Notes: generated from the letters alone by a model not told the origin. A stretch of 64,000 nucleotides of DNA from Iocasia fonsfrigidae (GCF_017751145.1 NZ_CP046640.1:972137-1036136); one strand, 5' to 3'. Counted from the stretch's first letter, positions 9,194-18,437 are shown. Program-made: numbers and translations.

Positions 9194-9207
9194 GGAAAGC
9201 GTTTTCT
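9194..9207. promoter_or_regulatory. LacI/CcpA-type operator in front of the LacI-family gene
   Basis: GGAAAGCGTTTTCT is a near-palindrome with the central CG typical of LacI-family operators. It sits at the expected transcription start, between the -10 box and the ribosome site. A close relative lies at 10351-10364 before the first catabolic gene, so autoregulation plus control of the cluster is likely. It also fits the CcpA cre consensus at 13 of 14 positions, so catabolite repression is an alternative. Confidence 0.65.
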
Positions 9208-9222
9208 GGGGAGTTGTTTTTT

Positions 9223-10263
9223 ATGGCTATTAATAATAATAAGATTTCAATAAAGGATGTCGCCAAACTGGCAGGGGTTTCTATAACAACTGTGTCAAGG
9301 GTTATTAATAATAGTAAGCACCCGGTAAGTAGTAAAACCAGGGTTGAAGTCCAAAAGGCGATTAAAGAACTGAATTTTCAACCTAATCGGCTTGCCCAGG
9401 GTTTAATAAATAATAAATCGAGTATTATAGGGGTAATTGTCCATGATATCTCTGATACCTATTTTTCAGAGATGGTTAAGGGGATTGAGGAAGTTACCTT
9501 TGAAAATGACTATATTATAAATATTTATAATACAGACAGGGACATACATAAGGAATTGCAAGCTGTTAATATGCTGAAGGCTAATCAGGCAGAGGCTATA
9601 GTTTTTACTGGAGGTCACTTGATTGATGATTTTTATGACCAGCAGATAAGGGGGTATATTAAACAGTTGAAACAACAGGGGTGTTATATCATAAGTGTTA
9701 ATCCCTATCCTTATGATATTAGAGATATAGACATAGGAAATAAGTTAGCTACCAGGACTATTACTGAATATTTGTTTAACAAGGGACATGAAAATATTGC
9801 TTATGTTACTGGACCAGCAATTTCTCATACAACTTGGGAAAGGTTTTCCGGTTATAAAGATGCCTTAAAAAATAAAGGACTTATCTTTAGAGAGGAATAT
9901 GTTATTTCCGGTGATTTTACTTTTGAAGGTGGGCGTAAGGCTGCATTAGAATTATTAAATCGCATTAGTGATATTACGGCAGTAGTGACTGCCAATGATG
10001 CCACTGCTCTGGGACTTATGTGGGAATTAAAACATAATGGAGTGAATATTCCAGAGGATGTTTCAGTAGTTGGGATTGGTAATATTCCAGAAACCAAATA
10101 TGCCTATCCACCATTAACTACAATTGCCTTACCTTTATTTGAATTAGGCAAAAAAATTGGTAATTGCCTGATGAGTAAATTATTAAATAACAAGGTTATT
10201 CTGGAGGATATTGATGTTAAAATCGGTTTGATTGAGCGGAAATCGGTTAAAAATCTTCTTTAA
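9223..10263 (+). CDS. LacI-family transcriptional regulator
   Basis: The protein has 346 aa from ATG 9223, which follows GGGGAG at proper distance; a TTG at 9214 abuts the ribosome site and is unlikely. The N-terminus carries the LacI helix-turn-helix (SIKDVAKLAGVSITTVSRV) and the hinge-type segment ending LNFQPNRLAQGL. The remainder is a periplasmic-binding-protein-like sensor domain (IIGVIVHDISDTYFSEMV, and VTANDATALGL near the C-terminus). It is the first gene before a transporter and catabolic cluster, and operator-like sites lie before it and before the next gene. It most likely represses the cluster until the sugar acid or a derivative is present. The inducer is unknown. Confidence 0.92.
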   Translation: MAINNNKISIKDVAKLAGVSITTVSRVINNSKHPVSSKTRVEVQKAIKELNFQPNRLAQGLINNKSSIIGVIVHDISDTYFSEMVKGIEEVTFENDYIINIYNTDRDIHKELQAVNMLKANQAEAIVFTGGHLIDDFYDQQIRGYIKQLKQQGCYIISVNPYPYDIRDIDIGNKLATRTITEYLFNKGHENIAYVTGPAISHTTWERFSGYKDALKNKGLIFREEYVISGDFTFEGGRKAALELLNRISDITAVVTANDATALGLMWELKHNGVNIPEDVSVVGIGNIPETKYAYPPLTTIALPLFELGKKIGNCLMSKLLNNKVILEDIDVKIGLIERKSVKNLL

Positions 10264-10350
10264 ATTAAATTTAACGTTATAATTCTTTGTGAAAATAATA
10301 TCTCTATGAATATTTAGAAAAACAATATAATTAAAAATTTTTATATGAAT

Positions 10351-10364
10351 GGAAAAGGTTTTCT
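10351..10364. promoter_or_regulatory. Second LacI-type operator, before the catabolic cluster
   Basis: GGAAAAGGTTTTCT differs from the site at 9194-9207 at only two central positions. It lies about 20 nt downstream of a TATAAT (10326-10331) and 40 nt before the isomerase start, a position suited to blocking transcription. Confidence 0.6.
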
Positions 10365-10403
10365 AAAAGTAATAAGTATCTCAACACAATTGGGGGAAAG
10401 AAA

Positions 10404-11210
10404 ATGAAACTATCTATTTGTACTGATTTATTTGAAGATTGGCCACAGGAAGAGATATTTCAGTTCATAGCTGATAAGGGTTACCAGGGGATTGAGATTG
10501 CCCCTGTTGTGTATGCTGATAATGTGAATGATATAAGTAAGAAGAGCAGACGTAAAATCAAAAAACAGGCTGCCGAGTACGGCCTGGAAGTTGTAGGGCT
10601 ACACTGGGTTTTGGTAGGTCCAGAGGGTGTTCATTTAACTCATCCTGAGAAATCAATTAGAAATATTACCAGGGATTATCTATTAAATTTGCTAGAGTTT
10701 TGTGGTGATATTGGAGGAAAAGTAATTGTTTTTGGTTCTCCCCGCCAGAGGGATCTCTTAGATGGTGTTAGCAGAGAAGATGGCTATAGATATGCAGCAG
10801 ATATTTTCAGTCAGTGTATGGGTTATGCAGCTGAGAGAGGTGTTACTATCTGTATTGAGCCACTTGGCCAAAATGAGACTAATTTTATTAATAGTATTAC
10901 TGAGGCTATCCAGTTAATAGAGATGGTTGATCATAAAAATTTTCAGGCTATGGTTGATATTAAGGCTGCCTTATCAGAAAATAGGCCAATTAAGGAAATT
11001 ATTCGGGAAGCAGCTAAATACCTTTACCATATTCATTTGAATGATGCTAATGGTATTGCTCCGGGTTTTGGTAAAACAGACTTTGCCCCAATTATTGAAG
11101 AATTAAATAATATAAATTATAACAGGTATCTTTCACTTGAAATCTTTGAACTGCAGGCCAGTGTCAAAAAAACAGCAGTACAGAGTTATGATTACCTGCT
11201 TGGTTTATAG
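10404..11210 (+). CDS. Sugar phosphate isomerase/epimerase family protein (TIM barrel)
   Basis: The 268-aa protein follows GGGGGAAAG. It belongs to the xylose-isomerase-like/AP-endonuclease-2 TIM-barrel family. It begins KLSICTDLFEDWP, and the expected metal ligands are visible as Glu in CIEPLGQNE, Asp in MVDIKAAL, His in YHIHLND and Glu in SLEIFEL. Family members isomerise or epimerise ketoses and oxidised sugars (hydroxypyruvate isomerase, inosose and tagaturonate-type enzymes), and some act with Gfo/Idh dehydrogenases on 3-keto sugars. As first gene of the cluster, behind a LacI operator, it probably interconverts the imported substrate or its keto form. The exact substrate cannot be read from sequence. 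Confidence 0.85.
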   Translation: MKLSICTDLFEDWPQEEIFQFIADKGYQGIEIAPVVYADNVNDISKKSRRKIKKQAAEYGLEVVGLHWVLVGPEGVHLTHPEKSIRNITRDYLLNLLEFCGDIGGKVIVFGSPRQRDLLDGVSREDGYRYAADIFSQCMGYAAERGVTICIEPLGQNETNFINSITEAIQLIEMVDHKNFQAMVDIKAALSENRPIKEIIREAAKYLYHIHLNDANGIAPGFGKTDFAPIIEELNNINYNRYLSLEIFELQASVKKTAVQSYDYLLGL

Positions 11211-11326
11211 GGATGCAGTAGCTTTTTAAAGCTATTAGCAGAATTCATATACTGGGGGTGATAAAAAATTTTTTTTAAATTGTTCCGGGATGACTCATTT
11301 AATTTAAACTAGGAGGTATTTAAAAG

Positions 11327-12340
11327 ATGAAGAAATTAACTATTCTTGGTATTTTGGTTCTTTTTGTTCTTGTATCTACTTGTGTTGTAATGGCGGATGA
11401 TTATGAATGGCAGCCTAAGAAACCTATTAATTTAATTGTGCCCTGGGGTGCTGGTGGTTCAACAGATAGGTCTGCCCGTGTTACCGCTGATATTGTTAGT
11501 GATGCCTTAGGAGTTGAAATTATAGTTGTTAACCAAGGTGGTTCATCAGGGGCTGTTGGTACTAATAATGCTTTGCAGGCCCCTAAAGATGGCTTGACCT
11601 GGACTGCAGGGGCAGTAAAAGACCTAGGTTTATACAAAGCCCAGGGACTCCTGAATACTACCCTAGATGACTGGCATATTTATACAAATGTAGCTATGCC
11701 GTCGGTTATTTCTGTAAGTGTTGATTCACCATATGAAGATTTTGGCGACCTTTTACAGGCTTTTAAAGATAATCCCGGAAAAATCAAAGTTGCTACTGCT
11801 GGGATAAATTCAGCTGGTGGAACTGCTATAGCTCAGATTAAGAACTATACTGGTATTAAATACAATCATGTAACCTATGATGGTGGGAATCCTGCTGTTG
11901 TATCAGTTGTAAGTGGTGAGAGTGATGTTGTACCACAGTTATCCGTTGAACAGGTTGATATGATTAACGCTGGAAGACTGAGACCGCTGGCTGTTTTATC
12001 AGATGAACCCCTGAAGATTGCAGGTTATGATGAGCCTGTACCTTCTATTAAGAAGTGGATACCTGAGTTTGTAAGTGCTCCTATCTATTTTGGCCTTTTT
12101 GTTCCTAAAGGTGTACCAGAAGAGGTAACCTATACTTTGAACACAATTTGGGAGAATGTGGTTATGAAGTCAGAAAAGCTAGAAGACTGGGCAGCTGAAA
12201 ATGCAGTTGTCTATGACCCTGTTTATGGAGCAAAGGCTGTTGCTAAATCATTCCCTATGATTCAACTTGATGCCTATCTTAAATACGAGGCAGGCGATCT
12301 GATAATAAATCCTGTTAAATTAGGTATTCCACGTCCTTAA
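11327..12340 (+). CDS. tctC: Tripartite tricarboxylate transporter substrate-binding protein (TctC family)
   Basis: The 337-aa protein starts at ATG 11327 behind AGGAGGT. Residues 1-23 are a signal peptide ending VVMA before DDYEW. The mature part has the TctC/Bug hallmarks: PINLIVPWGAGGSTDRSAR near the start, the VVNQGGSSGAVG loop, and a C-terminal VPKGVPEEV segment. It captures a carboxylated substrate outside the cytoplasmic membrane and hands it to TctAB, encoded just downstream. In this context the ligand is more likely a sugar acid than citrate, but that is inference. A strong hairpin after the stop separates it from tctB, which usually allows a higher level of the binding protein. Confidence 0.92.
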   Translation: MKKLTILGILVLFVLVSTCVVMADDYEWQPKKPINLIVPWGAGGSTDRSARVTADIVSDALGVEIIVVNQGGSSGAVGTNNALQAPKDGLTWTAGAVKDLGLYKAQGLLNTTLDDWHIYTNVAMPSVISVSVDSPYEDFGDLLQAFKDNPGKIKVATAGINSAGGTAIAQIKNYTGIKYNHVTYDGGNPAVVSVVSGESDVVPQLSVEQVDMINAGRLRPLAVLSDEPLKIAGYDEPVPSIKKWIPEFVSAPIYFGLFVPKGVPEEVTYTLNTIWENVVMKSEKLEDWAAENAVVYDPVYGAKAVAKSFPMIQLDAYLKYEAGDLIINPVKLGIPRP

Positions 12341-12350
12341 GGATTATTTC

Positions 12351-12382
12351 TGCGGAACTGCCCTTTTTAAGGGCGTTCCGCA
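12351..12382 (+). terminator. Intercistronic hairpin between tctC and tctB
   Basis: TGCGGAAC pairs with GTTCCGCA and the inner GCCC with GGGC, giving a GC-rich stem. There is no U-tract after it, so it more likely stabilises the tctC message or terminates partially than stops transcription fully. Confidence 0.75.
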
Positions 12383-12431
12383 CTTAAATAAAACTTAGCT
12401 ACTATCCTGATTATAAAGGAGGGTGATGATT

Positions 12432-12947
12432 GTGAAAGAAAAAGATATGCCCAAGGTTGATTTTATAACATCAATTGTATTAATAGTATTTTCGATTGCT
12501 GTTATAGTTATGTCATTACAAATGCCCAGATTTGAATACAGGGGTGCTAATCCCTGGTCAGTCCCTGGTATTGTACCAGGTATACTGGGGGTGAGTATTG
12601 GTCTGATGGGTATTGCTTTGTTAGTTCGCTCTATTAAAAGAAAGGGCCATAATTTAGGTATTTCTAAAGAAAAGTTAATAGACTGGCTCCATAAACCTGC
12701 CTCTATTCGACTTTTATTAACTATATTACTTACCTTGATCTACGCCTGGGGTCTTATTGGTAGTATGCCCTATATTTTAGCAACCTTTTTATTTATCACT
12801 GTATTTATTATTATCTTTGAATATAATCGAAAAGAAAAGAGACAGAAAAAAACTAAAAAAATGATAGTGGCAATTATGATTGGTTTGATTGCTGCTGCTG
12901 CAGTATCAGCTTTATTCCAATATGCATTTATGATCAGACTACCATAG
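12432..12947 (+). CDS. tctB: Tripartite tricarboxylate transporter small membrane subunit (TctB family)
   Basis: I place the start at GTG 12432 (171 aa), 8 nt after AGGAGGG; ATG 12426 or GTG 12423 overlap the ribosome site. Four hydrophobic helices are visible: about residues 10-30 (FITSIVLIVFSIAVIVMSL), 45-65, 90-125 as two short helices, and 145-165. Short length, four helices and position between tctC and tctA are typical of TctB, the poorly conserved small subunit. It works with TctA in the cytoplasmic membrane. Confidence 0.88.
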   Translation: MKEKDMPKVDFITSIVLIVFSIAVIVMSLQMPRFEYRGANPWSVPGIVPGILGVSIGLMGIALLVRSIKRKGHNLGISKEKLIDWLHKPASIRLLLTILLTLIYAWGLIGSMPYILATFLFITVFIIIFEYNRKEKRQKKTKKMIVAIMIGLIAAAAVSALFQYAFMIRLP

Positions 12948-12963
12948 GAAGGAGTTGCTTGAA

Positions 12964-14484
12964 TTGTTTGATGGATTAATGATGTTTCTTCAAAGTCTGG
13001 CAGGTTTTATGAAACCAATGACATTATTTAATGTGCTCTGGGCGACCCAGTTAGGGATTATCATTGGTATGCTTCCTGGACTTACAGCTACAATGGGTGT
13101 TGCTTTATTAACAACACTGACCTTTAAATTGCCGGCAGGTGAGGCAATATTAATTCTCATTTGTAATTATGTTGGGGCTATTTATGGAGGGAGTAGGAGT
13201 GCAATTCTCCTTAATATCCCTGGAACACCAGCAAATGCTGCTACTGCAGTTGATGGTCACCCACTTGCCCAGCAGGGGCTAGCAGGAAGAGCGATTGGTA
13301 TTGCCACTACTGGTTCATTTTTAGGTAGTGTAGTTGGAATATTTTGCCTGGCAGTTTTTACTCCCTTGATTGGGAATTTCGCTCTCAATTTTCAATCCTT
13401 TGAGTTTTTTACTTTAGCTATTTTTGGGGTGGTAATCTGTGGTAATCTTACTGCGCCTAAAGACCCTATCAAGGGTTGGATAGCAGGTTTTCTGGGATTA
13501 TTTGTAGCTATGATTGGTATGGAAGGTATACATGCCCACATACGTTTTTCCTTTGGCAATGTTAATCTTGCTGGGGGTATAGACCTTATTCCAGCTATGG
13601 TTGGGGTCTTTGGATTTTCTGAAATTATAATGGTTATGAAGAACCAAAAACTTCAGGTAGTTAATACCAAGATAACACGTATCATACCTAAATTGAGAGA
13701 GGTTTTACGGTACTGGAAAACAATTATTAGGTCAGGAATTATTGGTGTTTTTGTAGGGGCTATACCTGGTGTTGGTGAAGATATTGGTGCCTGGGTATCC
13801 TATGATTTTGCTAAAAATGCCAGTAAAGAACCAGAGAAATTTGGTAAAGGTAGTTATGAAGGACTTATTTCAGCGGAATGTGGCAATAATGCTGCCTGTG
13901 GAGGGACTATTATTCCGGTTCTTTCTTTAGGTATACCGGGGTCTGCCCCTGCAGCAGTACTTATGGCTGCTATGTTTATTCATGGTGTAAGACCTGGACC
14001 TTTAATTATGGTTGAAAACCCAGAATTTGTTTTTCAGACAGTTGCAATGGTATTGTTGGCTACAGTTGCTATGTTTGTTCTGGGTTTATCAATGGTTAAA
14101 TGGCTGGTTAAAGTACTTCAGGTACCACGTGAAAAATTGATGCCTATTATATTTGTACTCTGTGTGATCGGGGCCTTTGCCCTGGAATCAAATCTATTTG
14201 ATGTTACAATAATGGTAGTCTTTGGTCTACTAGGTTTTTTGATGAAGGAAATGGATTACCCGGTAGCACCACTTGTTCTTGGTATAATCCTGGGGGATAT
14301 TCTTGATAAAAATTTACGAAGGGCTTTAATAGTAAGTGAGGGGAATATCCTGCAAATATTTAATCGACCTATAAGTCTTGTTATTATTGCTTTAACAATC
14401 CTGACAATGTTAAGTAAAACAAGCTGGTTTAGAAATTTCTGGAGTGCTACCAAAAAAGGTGCTGTAAGTCTTATAAAAAAATAA
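12964..14484 (+). CDS. tctA: Tripartite tricarboxylate transporter large permease (TctA family)
   Basis: The strong site AGGAAGGAG ends at 12954, so TTG 12964 is the best start (506 aa); TTG 12955 touches the ribosome site. The protein has many hydrophobic helices and the TctA signature regions: GIIIGMLPGLTATMGVALL near the N-terminus, NYVGAIYGGSRSAILLNIPG, and the second half repeat VGAIPGVGEDIGAWVSYD with SLGIPGSAPAAVLMAA. Together with TctC and TctB it forms a cation-driven importer for carboxylates. It ends the transporter part of the operon and is followed by a hairpin. Confidence 0.93.
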   Translation: MFDGLMMFLQSLAGFMKPMTLFNVLWATQLGIIIGMLPGLTATMGVALLTTLTFKLPAGEAILILICNYVGAIYGGSRSAILLNIPGTPANAATAVDGHPLAQQGLAGRAIGIATTGSFLGSVVGIFCLAVFTPLIGNFALNFQSFEFFTLAIFGVVICGNLTAPKDPIKGWIAGFLGLFVAMIGMEGIHAHIRFSFGNVNLAGGIDLIPAMVGVFGFSEIIMVMKNQKLQVVNTKITRIIPKLREVLRYWKTIIRSGIIGVFVGAIPGVGEDIGAWVSYDFAKNASKEPEKFGKGSYEGLISAECGNNAACGGTIIPVLSLGIPGSAPAAVLMAAMFIHGVRPGPLIMVENPEFVFQTVAMVLLATVAMFVLGLSMVKWLVKVLQVPREKLMPIIFVLCVIGAFALESNLFDVTIMVVFGLLGFLMKEMDYPVAPLVLGIILGDILDKNLRRALIVSEGNILQIFNRPISLVIIALTILTMLSKTSWFRNFWSATKKGAVSLIKK

Positions 14485-14501
14485 ATAATGATATACTTAC
14501 T

Positions 14502-14545
14502 AATTGGGAAGCATGTTAAATTTTTTAAATACATGCTTCCTAATT
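14502..14545 (+). terminator. Hairpin after tctA
   Basis: GGAAGCATGT and ACATGCTTCC form a 10-bp stem (extended by AATT on both sides) round an A/T loop. Only a weak U-run follows, so read-through into the dehydrogenase genes is possible. Confidence 0.65.
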
Positions 14546-14586
14546 ATAACTGATGGATAGATTTTATTATTCTGGAGGGAATATAA

Positions 14587-15786
14587 ATGAAGAAGGTAAA
14601 GTATGGTATTATTGGTGCTGGATTTGTTGCTGATATCCATCTAAATGCTTTAAACCATCTAAGGAATAGTAAAGTAGAAGTTGTTGGGGTTGCTGCCCGA
14701 GATAAGAATAGACTTAAGTCATTTGCTGAAAAGCATAATATTCCTTCAATTTATACCGATTGGAAGAAACTTATTAAGCAAGAAGATATAGATGTTATTG
14801 ATATTTGTACCCCGACAAATTTACATGGTGTAATGATTAAGGAAATAGCATTATCAGGTAAGTCTATTATTTGTGAAAAGCCTTTGAGTGGATACTTTGG
14901 TAAGGAATTAAATTTAGACCGTGTAGGAGAAGAAGTATCAAGGGAAAAAATGTTTCAAAAGATTAATAGGGAGATAAATGAAATCCAAGAGGTAATAAAT
15001 AAAAATAAAGTAAAATTTATGTATGCAGAAAACTGGATATATGCCCCACCATATCAAAAAATGCTCAATTTGTTAAATAAGAGTGATGGTGTTATCCTTG
15101 ATATTAGAGCAGAAGAGAGTCATTCAGGCTCACATGCCCAATATTCCAGAACATGGGAAAACTCTGGTGGTGGTGCTTTACTCCGACTGGGGGCCCATCC
15201 AGTGGCAGGGGTAATTCACCTGAAGTATTTTGAAGGAATAAATAGACATAATCAGCCGATAATACCTGAATCTGTGGTGGGGGAAGTAAGTTATAACAGT
15301 AAGTTAGATGCTGTCAAAAGAGATAAAAATTCCTTCCTGGTCAAGGAATGGGTTGATGTAGAGGACTGGGCTACAGTAGTGATTAATTTTAGTGATGGCA
15401 CCAAAGCTATTGTTGTTTCATCTGATTGTGTTCTTGGTGGTGTACGCAATGAAATGAGGGTCTTTACCACTAATTCAGTAGTAAATCTTGATATGAGTCA
15501 GAGTAATGCTGTGACCGCCTTTGCACCGATAGATGGAATTTTTGCTGATGAGTATATTACTGAAAAAATTGAAACTACTGCTGGGTGGAGTAATCCGAGC
15601 CCTGATGAAGACTGGATGCGGGGATATCCTGCTGAAATGGAAGATTTTATGGATTCTATTATTGAAGATAAAGAAGCTTTATCAGGGTGGTACTTAGCTG
15701 AAGAAACCCTAAAAGTAATCTATGCTGCATATTTATCTGCTGAGAAGGGTGAAAGAATTTCCTTGAATAAAAATAAAGAAAAGTAG
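14587..15786 (+). CDS. Gfo/Idh/MocA family oxidoreductase (first of three)
   Basis: The 399-aa protein starts at ATG 14587 after CTGGAGGGA. It has an N-terminal Rossmann fold with GIIGAGFVADIHL binding NAD(P), the family motif CEKPLSG around residue 100, and a C-terminal alpha/beta substrate domain. Members oxidise or reduce sugars, inositols or sugar acids at a ring or chain carbon. The region LNLDRVGEEVSREKM after the EKP motif is longer than in short members. It is the first of three non-identical paralogs in the cluster, so they probably act at different steps or on different stereoisomers. Substrate unknown. Confidence 0.88.
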   Translation: MKKVKYGIIGAGFVADIHLNALNHLRNSKVEVVGVAARDKNRLKSFAEKHNIPSIYTDWKKLIKQEDIDVIDICTPTNLHGVMIKEIALSGKSIICEKPLSGYFGKELNLDRVGEEVSREKMFQKINREINEIQEVINKNKVKFMYAENWIYAPPYQKMLNLLNKSDGVILDIRAEESHSGSHAQYSRTWENSGGGALLRLGAHPVAGVIHLKYFEGINRHNQPIIPESVVGEVSYNSKLDAVKRDKNSFLVKEWVDVEDWATVVINFSDGTKAIVVSSDCVLGGVRNEMRVFTTNSVVNLDMSQSNAVTAFAPIDGIFADEYITEKIETTAGWSNPSPDEDWMRGYPAEMEDFMDSIIEDKEALSGWYLAEETLKVIYAAYLSAEKGERISLNKNKEK

Positions 15787-15815
15787 AAAATATTTATAAA
15801 GCAAGGGGGCTTAAT

Positions 15816-17147
15816 ATGAGAAATAATAAGTTTAACTACAAAACAATGGGGGAGTTAAAGGATGATATCAGACGGCTTAATCTTAACTGTCCGCTAGAGA
15901 AAGATATTGATGTTTTAGGTGAAGAAATAAAGATTGTTGAAAGGGTTATACCAAATCGTTTGGCTATTCACCCTATGGAAGGGGCAGATGCCAACAGTGA
16001 TGGTAGACCTGGTGAATTAACCTTAAGGAGATATAAAAGATATGCTGAAAGTGGTGCTGGTTTAATCTGGGTTGAGGCGGTAGCTGTCAATGAGTCAGGC
16101 AGGGCCAATAATAAACAGTTGTATCTAAATGAAGAGACAGTTGCTGAGTTCAAGAATATGGTAGATATGATTAGAGAAAAAGCTATTGAAACCATGGGGG
16201 ATGATTTCAATCCGTATCTGGTAATCCAACTGACTCATTCAGGTCGCTTTGGTGAAAATAGGGATATACTATTCCATCATGAACTGGCTGATAAGGCTGC
16301 TGGTATTGACAGTAGTAAGGCAGTAATGACTGATGAAGAGCTTGCTAGCCTTGAAGATGATTTTTTAAGGGCTGCTAGACTGGCGAAAAAAGCAGGATTT
16401 GATGCTGTTGATGTCAAGGCCTGCCACCGTTATCTGCTTTCAGAAAATCTGGCTGCCCATACCAGGGATGGCAAATATGGTGGGGATTATGAAAACCGCA
16501 CCCGTTTGTTTAAAAATGCAGTACGCAAAATTAGTGAAAGGGTAGATATAGACCTGGCTTCTAGAATGAATATCTATGATGCTATACCATATCCATATGG
16601 CTGGGGTACTGATCAAAAAGGAAATGAAGATTTAAGTGAGCCCCGGAGATTAGTAAGGGAAATGGAAGAACTGGGGGTAAAACTAATAAATGTAACTGCT
16701 GCTACTCCATACATTTATCCCCATATTAACCGTCCTTATGATTTGCCCGGTAATCTTGGCTATAAACCGCCAGAACATCCACTTATTGGGGTGGAGCGTT
16801 TACTTAGATTGGGAAGAGTAGTTCAGGAGGAGCTTAATGACTGTATTGTAGTAGGTACTGGGTATACCTGGTTAAGGCAATTTGCGCCTCATGTAGCTGC
16901 TGGAGTTATCAAAAATGGTTGGGCAAAAATGATTGGTTTTGGGAGACAGGCTTTTGCTTACCCGGATTTTGCTAAAGATATTGTTAAAGATGGTCAGATG
17001 AATACTAAAAAGGTATGTGTCACCTGTAGTAAGTGTGCAGAATTGAAGGCAAAGAAAAAACATAGTGGTTGTGTAATACGTGATAAAGAAGTATATCTGC
17101 CAATCTATCAAAAATTACTTGAAGAATATAAAGCAGAAAAAGCATAG
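15816..17147 (+). CDS. NADH:flavin oxidoreductase, Old Yellow Enzyme-like, with C-terminal Cys cluster
   Basis: The 443-aa protein begins at ATG 15816 after AAGGGGG. It is an FMN-binding TIM barrel of the OYE family: NRLAIHPMEGADANSDG at the phosphate end, VIQLTHSGRFGENRD with the active-site His, DAVDVKACHRYLLSENL, and VVGTGYTWLRQF plus IGFGRQAFAYPDFA late. It ends with a four-Cys motif C-x2-C-x2-C-x11-C (VCVTCSKCAE...SGC), like the [4Fe-4S] site of 2,4-dienoyl-CoA reductase-type members. The flavodoxin and NAD(P) domains that follow in those ~660-aa enzymes are absent, so electrons must come from a separate partner. It probably reduces an activated double bond made from the substrate. The first ~45 residues are an unusual extension. 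Confidence 0.85.
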   Translation: MRNNKFNYKTMGELKDDIRRLNLNCPLEKDIDVLGEEIKIVERVIPNRLAIHPMEGADANSDGRPGELTLRRYKRYAESGAGLIWVEAVAVNESGRANNKQLYLNEETVAEFKNMVDMIREKAIETMGDDFNPYLVIQLTHSGRFGENRDILFHHELADKAAGIDSSKAVMTDEELASLEDDFLRAARLAKKAGFDAVDVKACHRYLLSENLAAHTRDGKYGGDYENRTRLFKNAVRKISERVDIDLASRMNIYDAIPYPYGWGTDQKGNEDLSEPRRLVREMEELGVKLINVTAATPYIYPHINRPYDLPGNLGYKPPEHPLIGVERLLRLGRVVQEELNDCIVVGTGYTWLRQFAPHVAAGVIKNGWAKMIGFGRQAFAYPDFAKDIVKDGQMNTKKVCVTCSKCAELKAKKKHSGCVIRDKEVYLPIYQKLLEEYKAEKA

Positions 17148-17216
17148 GAAATAGTATATGGATAAAATCTTATCTTTGCCTCTCTATATTAAATTGATCA
17201 GAGGGGGATTAGTGTC

Positions 17217-18437
17217 ATGAAGGATTTAATTTCAGTTTTACTGGTTGGCATAGGTGGTTACGGTAAAAACTATTTTGATGAATTGGCAAATAATAGAAAT
17301 AGGAGCGATTATCAAATTGCAGCTGTAGTTGATCCATATGCAGAAAAGTCACCGAAAATAAAAGAAGTACGAGGCAGGGGAATTCCTGTATTTAGTAAAA
17401 TGGAAGACTTTTATCAGGAACATACTGCTGATTATGTGTGTATCTCTTCACCGATTCAATTTCATGCCAGTCAGACAGTAATGGCCTTAGATAATGGTGC
17501 AGGTGTAATCTGTGAAAAGCCTTTATCAGCAACTGTTCAAGAAGGTAGAAAGATGCTTGAAGCTGAGCGGGAGAGTGATAGACCTGTTGGTATTGCTTAT
17601 CAATGGTCTTTTAGTCAGGCTATTCAATTATTAAAAAAAGATATAATTGCTGGTGTTTTTGGTAAACCACTCAGGTTAAAGACTCTGGTTAGCTGGCCCA
17701 GGGATATTGAATACTATAAGCGAAATAACTGGGCTGGTAAAAAGAGGGATAGTGGTCAGTGGATACTGGATAGTGTTGCTAATAATGCTACTGCACATTA
17801 TCTCCATAATATGTTTTATGTGTTGGGTAAGGAGATTGAAAAAAGTGCCTGGCCGGTAAAATTAAGAGCTGAGCTTTATAGGGCTAATGATATTGATAAC
17901 TATGATACTGCTGCGGTCCGTGTTTTTACTGAGCAGGGTGTAGAACTACTCTATCTGGCAACACATGCCAGTCAGGAAAAAATAAATCCTAGATTTTCTT
18001 ATGAATTTGAACAGGCAATAATATATTTTGACCAGGATAAGGATTATCAGATAAAAGCAGAATTTAAGGATGGTAGAAACAAGGTTTATGGTGACCCTTT
18101 TGCAGACAAATTTAACAAAATATGGACTGTCCTGGATGCTATTAAAGGTGAAGGATCTTATCTCTGCGGTGTTGAAGCTGCTTTACCTCATGTTATCTGT
18201 GTTAATGGTATGCAGGAATCTCTGCCTGAAATAAGTAATTTTCCAGATGAATTAATTGAGCAGGATAGGGATGAAGACGGTAGAGAGAGAGGAGTCTATG
18301 TTAAGGGTTTAAGTAAATTATTCCTGGATTGTTATAATAACTGGCAGCTTCCTGATGAGACCGAGGTTTATTGGACAGAGCCAGGGAAGGAAGTAGATTT
18401 AACAGCTTATGAATATTTTCCTTCAATAAGTAATTAA
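17217..18437 (+). CDS. Gfo/Idh/MocA family oxidoreductase (second of three)
   Basis: The 406-aa protein starts at ATG 17217; upstream GAGGGGG is 14 nt away. The Rossmann motif VLLVGIGGYGKNYFDEL and the family motif CEKPLSATV are clear. The substrate domain contains NNATAHYLHNMFYVLG, matching the conserved His region. The sequence clearly differs from the paralogs at 14587 and 18648. The long C-terminus ends in a Glu/Asp-rich stretch. It acts in the cytoplasm with NAD(P); the substrate is a sugar-like compound from the same pathway. Its 3' flank carries a copy of the dispersed palindromic repeat. Confidence 0.87.
   Translation: MKDLISVLLVGIGGYGKNYFDELANNRNRSDYQIAAVVDPYAEKSPKIKEVRGRGIPVFSKMEDFYQEHTADYVCISSPIQFHASQTVMALDNGAGVICEKPLSATVQEGRKMLEAERESDRPVGIAYQWSFSQAIQLLKKDIIAGVFGKPLRLKTLVSWPRDIEYYKRNNWAGKKRDSGQWILDSVANNATAHYLHNMFYVLGKEIEKSAWPVKLRAELYRANDIDNYDTAAVRVFTEQGVELLYLATHASQEKINPRFSYEFEQAIIYFDQDKDYQIKAEFKDGRNKVYGDPFADKFNKIWTVLDAIKGEGSYLCGVEAALPHVICVNGMQESLPEISNFPDELIEQDRDEDGRERGVYVKGLSKLFLDCYNNWQLPDETEVYWTEPGKEVDLTAYEYFPSISN

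Noticed and set aside
9194-9207. Pure CcpA cre site as the only reading of the operator
   Set aside because: It fits cre, but the matching site before the cluster and the adjacent LacI-family gene make local regulation at least as likely; kept as an alternative in the entry.
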